Shown: positions 31,551-41,277 of the stretch, one piece after another
Numbering within the stretch: the stretch's first letter is position 1
How the letters are laid out: each line of letters starts with the position of its first letter
Source: Halomonas sp. THAF5a
GTDB lineage: Bacteria > Pseudomonadota > Gammaproteobacteria > Pseudomonadales > Halomonadaceae
Length of the DNA: 64,000 nt
Assembly: GCF_009363755.1 (NCBI RefSeq)
Contig: NZ_CP045417.1
Coordinates: 3,596,001-3,660,000 of the forward strand
Reading direction: 5' to 3'
Notes under the pieces: model-generated
The model's database searches: none
Told to the model about the DNA's origin: nothing
Seen by the model: the letters and a program-made list of their open reading frames with translations, nothing else
Translations under genes and position numbers: made by a program

Positions 31551-32003
31551 ATGTTGCGACACAGCTTGACGGCCCTGGTGCTGGGCCTTGGCCTACTGGC
31601 GGGCCTGCCCGCCCAGGCCCAGCAGTTCGAACAGGTGGGGGACTACCAGATCCACTACAGTGCGGTGAACACCAGCTTCCTGCCGGCGGCGGTGGCCCGA
31701 GAGCACGGCATCCAGCGCAGCCAGGCCATGGCGCTGCTCAACGTCAGCGTCATGGAGAGCCTCGAGGACGGCTCGACCCGTCCCGTGATCGCCTCGGTCG
31801 ACGGCCGCAGCGCCGCCCTCGACGGCAGCGACGAGAGCCCGCTGGCCTTCCGCAGCCTGCGCATCAACGACACCCCCTCCCAGGTCGCGGTGTTTCGCAT
31901 CCGCGAGGACGAGCCGATGCGCTTCGACCTGCGCGTGCGCTACGACCGCAATGCCGAGCCCGCCAAGGTGAGCTTCATCCAGCGCTTCTACATCGACCGA
32001 TGA
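31551..32003 (+). CDS. Secreted DUF4426 protein
   Basis: 150-residue protein with a clear signal peptide: MLRHSLTALVLGLGLLAGLP, cleavage likely after AQA at residue 23. The mature part (QQFEQVGDYQIHYSAVNTSF onwards, with GIQRSQAMALLNVSVM) matches what I recall of DUF4426, a periplasmic family of unknown function that sits next to metXW in pseudomonads. No cysteines, transmembrane segments or catalytic motif are seen. Start at ATG 31551, which lies 9 nt after GAGGGAG; the frame is open 186 nt upstream but overlaps metW. Overlaps the Rieske gene by 4 nt. Confidence 0.78.
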   Translation: MLRHSLTALVLGLGLLAGLPAQAQQFEQVGDYQIHYSAVNTSFLPAAVAREHGIQRSQAMALLNVSVMESLEDGSTRPVIASVDGRSAALDGSDESPLAFRSLRINDTPSQVAVFRIREDEPMRFDLRVRYDRNAEPAKVSFIQRFYIDR

Positions 32004-32329
32004 GTGCCGCCATCGCCCACCTCGACGACCTCGAGGCCACCGCCGCCCGCGGGGTGCGCCTGCCCGATGGCCGCGACGCCCTGCTAGTGCGGGTGCACGG
32101 CCGGGTCAGCGCCTTCGAGAATCGCTGCCCCCACCTGGGCGTGCCCCTCGAGGCCGAGCCGGATCGCTTCCTGGAGGCGGGCGGCGAGCTGATCCAGTGC
32201 GCCATGCACGGCGCGCTCTTCCTGCCCGAGGACGGCGAGTGCGTGTTCGGCCCCTGCCAGGGCGCGCGGCTGCGCGAGGTCCCGGTCTCAGTCGACGAGG
32301 CCGGACGGATCTACCTCGCGGCCGAGTGA
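32000..32329 (+). CDS. Small Rieske [2Fe-2S] protein
   Basis: 109-residue single-domain Rieske ferredoxin-like protein. Cluster ligands are visible: CPHLG (Cys43, His45) and CAMHG (Cys67, His70), with GVPL between and a following FGPCQGARL. No signal peptide or fused oxygenase domain, so it is probably a cytoplasmic electron carrier; the partner enzyme is not evident from neighbours. The ATG overlaps the stop of the DUF4426 gene (ATGA), indicating one operon with metXW. Its 3' end overlaps the convergent sfsA gene by 42 nt. Confidence 0.85.
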   Translation: MSAAIAHLDDLEATAARGVRLPDGRDALLVRVHGRVSAFENRCPHLGVPLEAEPDRFLEAGGELIQCAMHGALFLPEDGECVFGPCQGARLREVPVSVDEAGRIYLAAE

Positions 32330-33085
32330 GACCGGCAGGGCGTCGCCCAGGCGCACCGCCACCGGCACGCCCCCCTCGCGGAGGAACTCGCAGCGCCGCG
32401 CCAGCACCTCGACGCCGCGTGCGGCCGCCTCGCGCAGGGTCGCGGCATAGGCCGGGTCCAGGTGCGCGGCCGGCGACACGTCCTCGATGCCCTCGTGGGC
32501 CACGCAGAAGAGCAGCACGGCACGCTCCCCCCATTCGGCCAGCGCCGCCAGCGCCTCGAGGTGGCGCCGGCCCCGGGCGCTGACCGCGTCGGGGAAGTAG
32601 CCGTGCCCGTCGGCCTCCCTGAGCGTCACCTGCTTGACCTCGACGAAGGCCTTGGCGCGGTGCGGGCCCTCGAGGCAGAAGTCCAGCCGGGTGCGCTCGC
32701 GCCCCTTGCCCTCGCCGCCTGCCTCGCCCGGGCCCGCCAGGCGCACCTCGCGGCGAATCGTCGCATAGCCCGAAAGCTCCGCCACGCGGCCCGCACGCAG
32801 CGCCTCCTCGACGATGCGGTTGGCGCGCCCGGTGTGCACCGAGGCCGTCGCCGCGCCCCCCTCGGGGCGGGGCAGCTCGATCAACTCCCAGGTCCAGGCC
32901 AGCTTGCGCGCCGGGTTGTCGCTGGCGGCGAGCCACACCCGGCATCCCGGCACGTTGACCGCGCGCATCGAGCCGGTATTGGGGCAGTGGGCGATCACCT
33001 CGCGGCCGTCGTCGAGGCGCACGTCGGCCAGGAAGCGCTTGTAGCGGCGCAGCAGGGTGCCGGGCACCAGGGTCGGGTACTCCAT
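32288..33085 (-). CDS. sfsA: SfsA family nuclease-like protein
   Basis: 265 residues. SfsA was named for stimulating sugar (maltose) fermentation in E. coli; its fold has an OB domain and a nuclease-like core, and its physiological role is unsettled. N-terminal TLLRRYKRFLADVRLDDG and AHCPNTGSMRAVNVPGCRVW are diagnostic, as is the core DFCLEGPHRAKAFVEVKQVT. Its start codon overlaps the aminotransferase stop by 1 nt (TGATG), so the two are co-transcribed; both lie before dksA on the opposite strand, as in pseudomonads. Confidence 0.9.
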   Translation of the reverse strand: MEYPTLVPGTLLRRYKRFLADVRLDDGREVIAHCPNTGSMRAVNVPGCRVWLAASDNPARKLAWTWELIELPRPEGGAATASVHTGRANRIVEEALRAGRVAELSGYATIRREVRLAGPGEAGGEGKGRERTRLDFCLEGPHRAKAFVEVKQVTLREADGHGYFPDAVSARGRRHLEALAALAEWGERAVLLFCVAHEGIEDVSPAAHLDPAYAATLREAAARGVEVLARRCEFLREGGVPVAVRLGDALPVSLGREVDPSGLVD

Positions 33086-34245
33086 CAGCGACGCGCCAGG
33101 AAGCGCTCGAGGCGGGCCACCGCCTCCTCGAGGCGCGCCTCGCCGGTGGTGAAGGCGATGCGCACGTGGTGCTCGCCGCCCGCCAGGGCGAAGTCGGTGC
33201 CCGGGGTGATGGCGACGTTCTCCTCCTCAAGCAGCGCCCGGCAGAAGGCCTCGCTGTCGTGGCTGAACCGCGAGATATCGAGCCACAGGTAGAAGGCCCC
33301 CTGGGGCGGCAGCGAGGGCGCCAGCCCCAGCGGCGCGAGCGCGGCCAGCAGGGCGTCACGACGCCGGCCGAGCTCGCGGCGCCGCGCCTCGAGGATCGCG
33401 CGGCACTCGGGGGAGAAGGCGGCCAGGGCGGCATGCTGGGCCGGGGTGGAGGCGGCCAGGAAGACGTTCTGGGCCAGCCGGGTGAGCGGCTCCACCGCCG
33501 CCTCGGGCGCCACCAGCCAGCCCAGGCGCCAGCCGGTCATGCCGAAGTACTTCGAGAAGCTGTTGACCACGAAGGCGTCCGGCACGCTCGCGGCCGCCGA
33601 GAGCGGCGGCAGGTCATAGCAGAGCCCCTGGTAGATCTCGTCGACCAGCAGCGCGCCGCCGTGCGCCCTGACGGTGTCGGCCACCGCCGCCAGCCGCCCG
33701 GCGTCGAGCATGTGCCCGGTGGGGTTGGAAGGGGTGGCCAGCATGGCGAGCCGGGTGTCGTCGCGCCAGTGCGCCGCGACCAGGCCGGCATCCAGCTGCC
33801 AGCCGCTCTCGGGCCCCACCGGCACGGCGTCCACCTCGGCGCCGGCCAGGGCCATGAAGTGACGGTTGCAGGGATAGTTGGGGTCGGCCATCAGCACCCG
33901 ATCGCCGGGCCCCGCCAGCAGCTGGCTGGCCAGCAGCAGCGCCCCGGAGGCGCCGGGCGTGATCAGGATGCGCGCCGGATCGACCGCGGCGCCGAAGTGC
34001 TCGGCGTAGTGCCCGGCGATCGCCTCGCGCAGCGCCGGCAGGCCGGCTGCCGGGGTGTAGCGCGTCTGGCCGGCGTCCAGCGCGGCCCGGCCGGCCGCCA
34101 CCACCGGCTCGGGGGTGGCGAAGTCGGGCTCGCCGACCTCCAGGTGGATGACGTCGTGGCCGGCGGCCTCCCGGGCCTGGGCGATCTCCAGCAGACTCAT
34201 CACGCGGAAGGGGGCGACACGCGCCACCCGGGCATTCCAGGTCAT
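33085..34245 (-). CDS. Class I/II PLP-dependent aminotransferase
   Basis: 386 residues from ATG 34245 (MTWNARVARVAPFRVMSLLE) with AAGGAG upstream; the longer frame to 34443 runs through a non-coding gap. Fold type I: substrate segment VGEPDFATPEPVV, cofactor segment TPGASGALLLA, Asn in TPSNPTGHMLDA, Asp and Tyr in LLVDEIYQGL, and the Schiff-base lysine in VNSFSKYFGMTGWRLGWL. The overall look is aspartate/aromatic aminotransferase-like; the substrate cannot be read from sequence. Forms an operon with sfsA. Confidence 0.85.
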   Translation of the reverse strand: MTWNARVARVAPFRVMSLLEIAQAREAAGHDVIHLEVGEPDFATPEPVVAAGRAALDAGQTRYTPAAGLPALREAIAGHYAEHFGAAVDPARILITPGASGALLLASQLLAGPGDRVLMADPNYPCNRHFMALAGAEVDAVPVGPESGWQLDAGLVAAHWRDDTRLAMLATPSNPTGHMLDAGRLAAVADTVRAHGGALLVDEIYQGLCYDLPPLSAAASVPDAFVVNSFSKYFGMTGWRLGWLVAPEAAVEPLTRLAQNVFLAASTPAQHAALAAFSPECRAILEARRRELGRRRDALLAALAPLGLAPSLPPQGAFYLWLDISRFSHDSEAFCRALLEEENVAITPGTDFALAGGEHHVRIAFTTGEARLEEAVARLERFLARR

Positions 34246-34359
34246 CCGGGGCTCCTTGGGTCGCGCCGGGATTCGAGGGGCATCTTTCCGGCGGCCGATG
34301 GTCAAATCGGGCATGTTACGACTTTTGGCGCGACGTCGCAGTCCCGACGCGAACGGAGG

Positions 34360-34388
34360 TTGCACCGCACGCTTTTTTCCGATAAACA
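34360..34388 (+). promoter_or_regulatory. Candidate dksA promoter
   Basis: TTGCAC (34360-34365), 17-nt spacer, TAAACA (34383-34388), in the 218-nt gap between the divergent aminotransferase and dksA genes. The -10 is imperfect. Confidence 0.4.
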
Positions 34389-34463
34389 AGCATCCCTTTG
34401 GCGTGAAATAGCCTGCCCGCAGCAGGTATTGATCAGCAGTCACTCAAGACACGAGGCGGACCC

Positions 34464-34901
34464 ATGCCAGTAGCAGAAAAGAAGATGGATGCTCCCAAGA
34501 AATTCACCCCCTACGAGCCGGCGGCGGGTGAAGAGTACATGAACGACAAGCAGCTGGAGCATTTCCGCCAGATCCTGCTGGGCTGGAAACGGGAGCTCAT
34601 GGAAGAGGTCGACCGCACCGTTCGCCATCTGCAGGAAGAGGCGAACAACTACGCCGACCCGGCCGACCGGGCCACCCAGGAAGAGGGCTTCAACCTGGAG
34701 CTGCGCACCCGCGACCGCGAGCGCAAGCTGCTCAAGAAGATCAACGAGACCCTCGACAAGATCGACGAGGACGATTACGGCTTCTGCGAGGCCTGCGGCG
34801 TCGAGATCGGCATCCGCCGCCTCGAGGCGCGTCCCACCGCCACCCTGTGCGTGGACTGCAAGACCCTGGCCGAGCTCAAGGAAAAGCAGCTGGGCGGCTG
34901 A
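34464..34901 (+). CDS. dksA: RNA polymerase-binding transcription factor DksA
   Basis: Inserts its coiled coil into the polymerase secondary channel and, with ppGpp, represses rRNA promoters and activates amino-acid genes. 145 residues. The coiled coil spans about 33-105 with the acidic tip NNYADPADRATQEE, and the C4 zinc finger reads CEACGVEIGIRRLEARPTA then CVDCKTLAE. This is the zinc-containing form. Start MPVAEKKMDAPKKFTPYEPA has GAGGCGG upstream. Followed by gluQ (90-nt gap), a common gammaproteobacterial pair. Confidence 0.97.
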   Translation: MPVAEKKMDAPKKFTPYEPAAGEEYMNDKQLEHFRQILLGWKRELMEEVDRTVRHLQEEANNYADPADRATQEEGFNLELRTRDRERKLLKKINETLDKIDEDDYGFCEACGVEIGIRRLEARPTATLCVDCKTLAELKEKQLGG

Positions 34902-34991
34902 GTCGGCGATGCCGATGCGCGCACCGGCCATCCGCGACGGGCACCCCAGGGTGCCCGTTCGCGTGTCTGACCCCTGCCACGGGAGGCGCCC

Positions 34992-35885
34992 ATGATCCGC
35001 TACCGCGGCCGCTTCGCCCCGACCCCCTCGGGCCCGCTGCACTTCGGCTCCCTGGTGGCGGCGCTGGCGAGCTTCCTCGACGCCCGCCGCGCGGGCGGCG
35101 AGTGGTGGCTGCGCATCGAGGACATCGACCCGCCGCGCTGCCCGGCCGGTGCCGCCGACACCATCCTGCGCCAGCTCGAAGCCTTCGGCCTGCACTGGGA
35201 CGGCCCGGTGCGCTGGCAGCACGACCGCGACGACGCCTACGCCGCCGCGCTCGCGCGCCTCGAGGCCGCCGGCCTCGCCTATCCCTGCAGCTGCTCGCGC
35301 AAGCAGTGGCGCGACCATCCCGTCTACCCCGGCTGGTGTCGCCGGGGCGTGAGCGACCCCGCCAAGCCGGTGGCCTGGCGGCTGCGCAGCGACCTGGGCG
35401 CACGCCCGGTGGCCTGGCCGGATCGGCTGTTCGGCGAGCAGCGCTTCGACCCGGCCGAGCTGGGCGACGTGGTGCTCAAGCGCAAGGACGGCCTCTGGGC
35501 CTACCAGCTCGCGGTGGTGGTGGACGATGCCGACCAGGGCATCAGCGACGTGGTGCGCGGGGTCGACCTGCTCGACAACACCCCCTGGCAGCGCCAGCTC
35601 CAGCAGGCGCTGGGCTATCCCGAGCCGCGCTACCTGCACCTGCCGCTGATCCTCGGCGACGACGGCCAGAAGCTCTCCAAGCAGAACCTGGCGCCGGCCC
35701 TGCCGGAGACCGATGACGCGGTGCGCCCGCTGCTCCACGCGGCCCTGACGGCGCTCGACCAGGCGCCGCCGGACGCGCTTGCCACGGCGCCGGTGGACGA
35801 GCAGCTCGCCTGGGGCATCGCCCACTGGGAGATCGACCGGCTGCGCGCCACGCCCCATCGCCAGGGCCACGCCCCCACCCCCTGA
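34992..35885 (+). CDS. gluQ: Glutamyl-Q tRNA(Asp) synthetase
   Basis: Truncated glutamyl-tRNA synthetase paralogue that attaches glutamate to queuosine at the wobble position of tRNA-Asp. 297 residues, i.e. the catalytic core without an anticodon-binding domain. HIGH-like motif APTPSGPLHFGSLVAAL at residues 9-25, RIEDIDPPR near 40, zinc-site cysteines in YPCSCSRKQW and GWCRRG near 100-115, and a KMSKS-like KLSKQNLAPAL near 232. Positioned between dksA and the small gene preceding cbrA, exactly as in pseudomonads. Confidence 0.95.
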   Translation: MIRYRGRFAPTPSGPLHFGSLVAALASFLDARRAGGEWWLRIEDIDPPRCPAGAADTILRQLEAFGLHWDGPVRWQHDRDDAYAAALARLEAAGLAYPCSCSRKQWRDHPVYPGWCRRGVSDPAKPVAWRLRSDLGARPVAWPDRLFGEQRFDPAELGDVVLKRKDGLWAYQLAVVVDDADQGISDVVRGVDLLDNTPWQRQLQQALGYPEPRYLHLPLILGDDGQKLSKQNLAPALPETDDAVRPLLHAALTALDQAPPDALATAPVDEQLAWGIAHWEIDRLRATPHRQGHAPTP

Positions 35886-35897
35886 GAGGTGCCCGAC

Positions 35898-36074
35898 GTG
35901 TACGTCTACCGCATCATGCTCTTCCTGGTCTTCGGCGGGTACCTGCTCTCGCCGCTGCTGATGAGCGGCTGGGCGAGCCCGGACATCGCCTGGTATCGCC
36001 CCTTCGTGGTCTGGGGCGTGCTGATCGCCCTGACCCTGTGGCTGGAACAAAAGAGAAAGCTCGATGAACGCTAG
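35898..36074 (+). CDS. cbrX: Small membrane protein upstream of and overlapping cbrA
   Basis: 58 residues from GTG 35898 (MYVYRIMLFLVFGGYLLSPL); AGAGG lies 8 nt before it, which I prefer over the GTG at 35889. Two hydrophobic segments (about 5-22 and 34-50) are separated by SGWASPDIAWYRPF, and the tail is basic (EQKRKLDER). The gene overlaps the cbrA start by 11 nt, so cbrA translation is probably coupled to it. Pseudomonads have a small gene at the same place, called cbrX in P. putida as far as I recall. No enzymatic motif. Confidence 0.72.
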   Translation: MYVYRIMLFLVFGGYLLSPLLMSGWASPDIAWYRPFVVWGVLIALTLWLEQKRKLDER

Positions 36075-39001
36075 CCTCGGCGCCGTCCTGGCCCTGGGCA
36101 GCGGCTACCTGCTGCTGCTCTTCCTCTGCGCCCTGGCGGTGGAGCGCGGCTGGATCCCCACGCGCATCGCGCGCCACCCGGTGGTCTACACCCTGGCGCT
36201 CGGCACCTACGCCAGCGCCTGGGCGATCTACGGCAGCGTGGAGCTGGCCGGCCGCGCCGGCTACGGCTACCTGGCCTACTACCTGGGGGTGGCCGGCGCC
36301 TTCCTGCTCGCCCCGGTGCTGCTGGTGCCGATCCAGCGCATGACCCGCACCTACCAGCTCGCCTCGCTGGCCGACCTCTTCGCCTTCCGCTTCCGCTCAC
36401 GCTGGGTCGGCACCCTGATCACCCTGGTCAGCCTGCTCGCCGTGCTGCCGCTGCTCGCCCTCCAGGTGCAGACCCTGGGCGACACCATCCACCTGCTGAC
36501 CGACAGCGCCTCGCCGTCGCTGCTGGCGCTCGCGTTCTGCGCGCTGATCGCGCTCTTCGCGATCCTCTTCGGTGCGCGCCACACCCGGCTGCACGCCCGC
36601 CATGACACCCTGCTGGCGGCCATCGCCCTGGAGTCGCTGATCAAACTGGTCGCCATGCTGTCGCTGGGCGGCTTCGCGCTGTTCGTGGTCTTCAACGGCC
36701 CCAGCGACCTGCAGGCCTGGCTCGACGGCCCGGGGCGCCTGGCCCAGGCGGGGGTGGAGCACCTCGACCCGGCCCAGTGGCGCACCCTGCTGCTGCTGTT
36801 CTTCGCCGCGGCCTTCCTGATGCCGCACATGTTCCACATCACCTTCGCCGAGACGCTCTCGCGGCGCACCCTGCTGCAGGCCGCCTGGGCGCTGCCGCTG
36901 TTCCTGCTGCTGATGGCGCTGCCGGTGCCGCTGATCCTGTGGGCCGCCCAGCGCCTGGGAACCGATGCCGCGGGGCTCGGCAGCGCCTACCTGGCCTATG
37001 GGCTCTCGGAGTCGCTGTGGCTGCAGGGGGGGATGTTCGTCGCCGGCCTCGCCGCCACCAGCGGCACCATGATCATCATCTCGCTGGCGCTCTCGGGGAT
37101 GATCCTCAACCACCTGGTGCTGGTCGCCCACCCCCCGGTGGATCAGCCGGACCTCTACCACTGGCTGCGCTGGCTGCGGCGCGCCCTGATCGGCGCGGTG
37201 ATCTTCGCCGGCTGGCTCTTCTACCGCCTGGTGGGGGTGAACCACGACCTCACGACCCTGGGCCTGGCCGCCTTCATCGGCATGGCCCAGTGCCTGCCGG
37301 GCATGCTGGCGCTGCTCTACTGGCCCGGCGCCAACCGCAAGGGCATGGTCAGCGGGCTGATCGCCGGCGTGCTGGTGTGGCTCGCCGGCAGCTGGGTGCC
37401 GCTGCTCACCGACCTCCCCGCCCAGGTGCTGCTGCCGCCCGGCCTCGAGTCCCTGGCCGGCCAGCCGGACTGGTACGTGGTGACGATCGTCTCGCTGGCG
37501 GCCAACATCCTCACCTTCATCCTGGTCTCGCTGCTCACCCCCACCTCCGACGGCGAGCGCGCCGCGGCGGAGGCCTGCTCGGTGGACGCGGTGATCCGGC
37601 CCAAGCGCCTGCCGCTGGTGGCCGCCAACGGCGAGGAGTTCAAGTACCACCTGGCCCGCGCCCTCGGCGACGATGTCGCCGGCCGCGAGGTCGACCGGGC
37701 GCTGACCGACCTGGGCCTGTCGCCGCTGGACGGGCGCCCCTACGCGCTGCGCCGCCTGCGCGATCGCATCCAGGCCAACCTCTCGGGGCTGATGGGGCCC
37801 TCGGTGGCCCAGGACATCGTCGACCGCCACCTGCCCTATCGCCGCGGCGGCCTGGAGCCCACCGATGACATCCACTTCGTCGAGAGCCGCCTCGAGGCCT
37901 ACCGCACCCGGCTGACCGGCCTGGCCCGGGAGCTCGACGGCCTGCGCCGCTACCACCGCCGCATCCTCACCCGCCTGCCGGTGGGCCTGTGTGCCTTCGG
38001 CGTCGACGACGAGCTGCTGATGTGGAACGACGCCCTCGCCGAGCTCACCGGCATCGATGGCGACGGCGTGGTCGGCTCCCGCCGCGACAGCCTGCCCCCG
38101 CCCTGGGATGACCTGCTGGGGCGCATGTTCCTCGAGCATCAGGACCACCTCTACAAGCAGCCGGTGCTCCTCGACGGCACGACGCGCTACCTGAGCCTGC
38201 ACAAGGCCGAGCTCACCACCGACGAGGACATCCGCGGCGGCACCGTGGTGCTGGTCGAGGATCACAGCGAGATGAAATGGCTGGAGGACGAGCTGGTGCA
38301 CGCCGCGCGGCTCGCCTCCATCGGCCAGCTGGCCGCCGGGGTGGCCCACGAGATCGGCAATCCGGTCACCGGCATCTCCTCGCTGGCCCAGAACCTGCGC
38401 TATGACACCGACGACCCGGAGGTGCTGGAGACCGCCACCCAGATCCAGCAGCTCACCGACCGCATCTCGCGGATCGTCGAGTCGCTGGTCGGCTTCGCCC
38501 ACGGCGGCCGCCACGTGGCGGGACGCACCTTCGCCCCGGTCTCGCTGGCCGAGGTCACCGACGAGGCCCTGCACTTGATCCACCTCGCCCGCTCGGGGGA
38601 GGATATCCATTACCGTAATCGCTGCCCGGCGGGCCTCGAGATCGAGGGCGACGCCCAGCGGCTGCTGCAGGTGATGGTCAACCTGATCGGCAACGCCCGG
38701 GACGCCAGCGTCCCCGGCGGCGAGGTGGTCGTCGACGCCGGCCGCCAGGGCGAGTGGCTGCACGTCACCGTCACCGACCAGGGCCACGGCATCGCCGAGC
38801 ACGTGCGCGACCACCTGTTCGAGCCCTTCACCACCACCAAGCCGCCCGGCGAGGGCACCGGCCTCGGCCTGCCACTGGTCTACAGCATCATCGCCGAGCA
38901 CGGTGGCCAGATCGACATCGACTCCCCGCCCCCCGGGCAGGCCCAGGGCACCCGCATCCACCTGTGGCTGCCCCTCCACACAGAGCATGGTGACCCCTCC
39001 G

Positions 39002-39024
<23 letters not shown>
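36064..39024 (+). CDS. cbrA: Transporter-fused sensor histidine kinase CbrA
   Basis: 986 residues. Residues 1 to about 500 form a sodium/solute-symporter-like domain with about 13 hydrophobic helices; a soluble linker follows, then a PAS domain (from about 637, [20 protein letters not shown]), a HisKA domain with phosphoacceptor His762 in [14 protein letters not shown], and an ATPase domain with [38 protein letters not shown]. In pseudomonads CbrA senses carbon/nitrogen status (histidine transport has been shown for the N-terminal part) and phosphorylates CbrB. It overlaps cbrB by about 23 nt. Confidence 0.95.
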
Positions 39025-40390
<1,366 letters not shown>

Positions 40391-40434
40391 CGCCGCCGGG
40401 CCATACGACCTTTAGCCATACGACCATAGTGCAA

Positions 40435-40468
40435 GCGCCCGCGGCCGACACCGCGGGCGCCGTTTTTC
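40435..40468 (+). terminator. Terminator of the cbrAB operon
   Basis: Perfect 10-bp stem GCGCCCGCGG / CCGCGGGCGC with a 6-nt loop, followed by CGTTTTTCCT, 44 nt after the cbrB stop. It insulates the sRNA gene from cbrB read-through. Confidence 0.92.
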
Positions 40469-40496
40469 CTCCGTCTGACCCGTGCCCTGCACCATT

Positions 40497-40547
40497 TGTT
40501 ACCTTCCCACACAGCCATTGCCCCATGACGGGGCCAGATGGGTAACA
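40497..40547 (+). promoter_or_regulatory. Candidate CbrB upstream activating site
   Basis: Perfect inverted half-sites TGTTACC (40497-40503) and GGTAACA (40541-40547), with a smaller inverted repeat GCCCC/GGGGC between them. The centre is about 125 nt upstream of the predicted sRNA start, a usual distance for sigma-54 activators. Pseudomonas CbrB is reported to use TGTTAC/GTAACA half-sites (from memory); their spacing here is wider. Confidence 0.55.
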
Positions 40548-40621
40548 CTCCGCCGGCGCGGCACGACACCACCTCCTCGCCGCGTTTTCAAATTCATGTT
40601 TTATATAGATTTTTTTAGTAG

Positions 40622-40638
40622 TGGCACACCACCTGCTA
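40622..40638 (+). promoter_or_regulatory. Sigma-54 promoter of the CrcZ-like sRNA
   Basis: TGGCACACCACCTGCTA has the invariant GG (40623-40624) and GC (40635-40636) exactly 10 nt apart; the -24 TGGCAC matches consensus fully and the -12 is CTGCT against TTGCA/T. An AT-rich stretch just upstream (40585-40620, with TTTTATATAGATTTTTTTAG) could bind IHF and loop the activator. Predicted start near 40648. Confidence 0.8.
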
Positions 40639-40647
40639 CTACCAGGC

Positions 40648-41148
40648 CAAGAAAAACAAATCCGGACGTCACACCGGGCCGACAACAACAACAAGGCTGC
40701 CAGGCGTGACAGGGCCCGACCCGACAACAACAACAAGCGACACGGGCCCCTATGACTTCGGCGCCTGCCGACAACAAGAACAGCAGCGGCACGGCGCGAG
40801 GCCTTCGAGGCGTAACAACAACAACAGACTGCTCGAAGCACCGGAGCCATCAGGACGCGACGCACCCAGAGACGGCCAACAACAATGACAAGGGCCAACG
40901 AGGTGCACTCCCGGCAACAATGCCAACAATCCGGGAGGAGGCATACTTTCATGCCGTCGTGGTTGGACTATTGTTTTGAATACGAGACGGTCGCCGTCAG
41001 GAACATCGACAACCATAACAACACTGCTTGCCTGAACCTCCTTGGTGACTGTGGTGCGTATTCAGGGCGATGCGCCATCACGAAGAAGAATCAGCTGCAC
41101 GGATGCAGCATCCTGCATTGAAGGGGAGGCCACCGGCCTCCCCTTTCT
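40648..41148 (+). ncRNA. crcZ: CrcZ-like Hfq/Crc-sequestering small RNA (predicted)
   Basis: About 500 nt with no credible ORF, located between cbrB and pcnB, the CrcZ position in pseudomonads. It is studded with CA motifs (AAYAAYAA type): AACAACAACAAG at 40684 and 40726, AACAAGAA at 40773, AACAACAACAACA at 40814, AACAACAAT at 40878, and weaker AACAAT pairs at 40916/40925, AACAACA at 41017 and AAGAAGAA at 41083. In Pseudomonas such repeats bind Hfq with Crc and relieve carbon catabolite repression. Preceded by a sigma-54 promoter and closed by a strong terminator. Longer than P. aeruginosa CrcZ (about 400 nt). Ends are predicted; orthology rests on synteny and motifs. Confidence 0.82.
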
Positions 41149-41152
41149 CTCT
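41121..41152 (+). terminator. Terminator of the CrcZ-like sRNA
   Basis: 11-bp perfect stem AAGGGGAGGCC / GGCCTCCCCTT with a 3-nt loop, followed by TCTCTCTCT. It lies before the pcnB promoter, so sRNA and pcnB are separate units. Confidence 0.85.
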
Positions 41153-41212
41153 CTGGTCCCTGTCGAGGGCCACGCCGCTCCTCCCATCCCCCGGGCATTG
41201 CCTCACCGCGCT

Positions 41213-41240
41213 TTGCAAGGTGTCAGTGGTCGGCTACACT
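41213..41240 (+). promoter_or_regulatory. Candidate pcnB promoter
   Basis: TTGCAA (41213-41218), 16-nt spacer, TACACT (41235-41240), giving a leader of about 30 nt before the pcnB ATG. Confidence 0.6.
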
Positions 41241-41277
41241 CAACGCTTTTCCGCGTCCCGCGAGTCGATATCGCCGC

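Noticed and set aside
40681..41025. The repeated CAACAACAA stretches as a CRISPR array or microsatellite
   Set aside because: The repeats are too short and unevenly spaced for CRISPR, and there are no cas genes. Their spacing, with a sigma-54 promoter and terminator, fits Hfq-binding CA motifs better.
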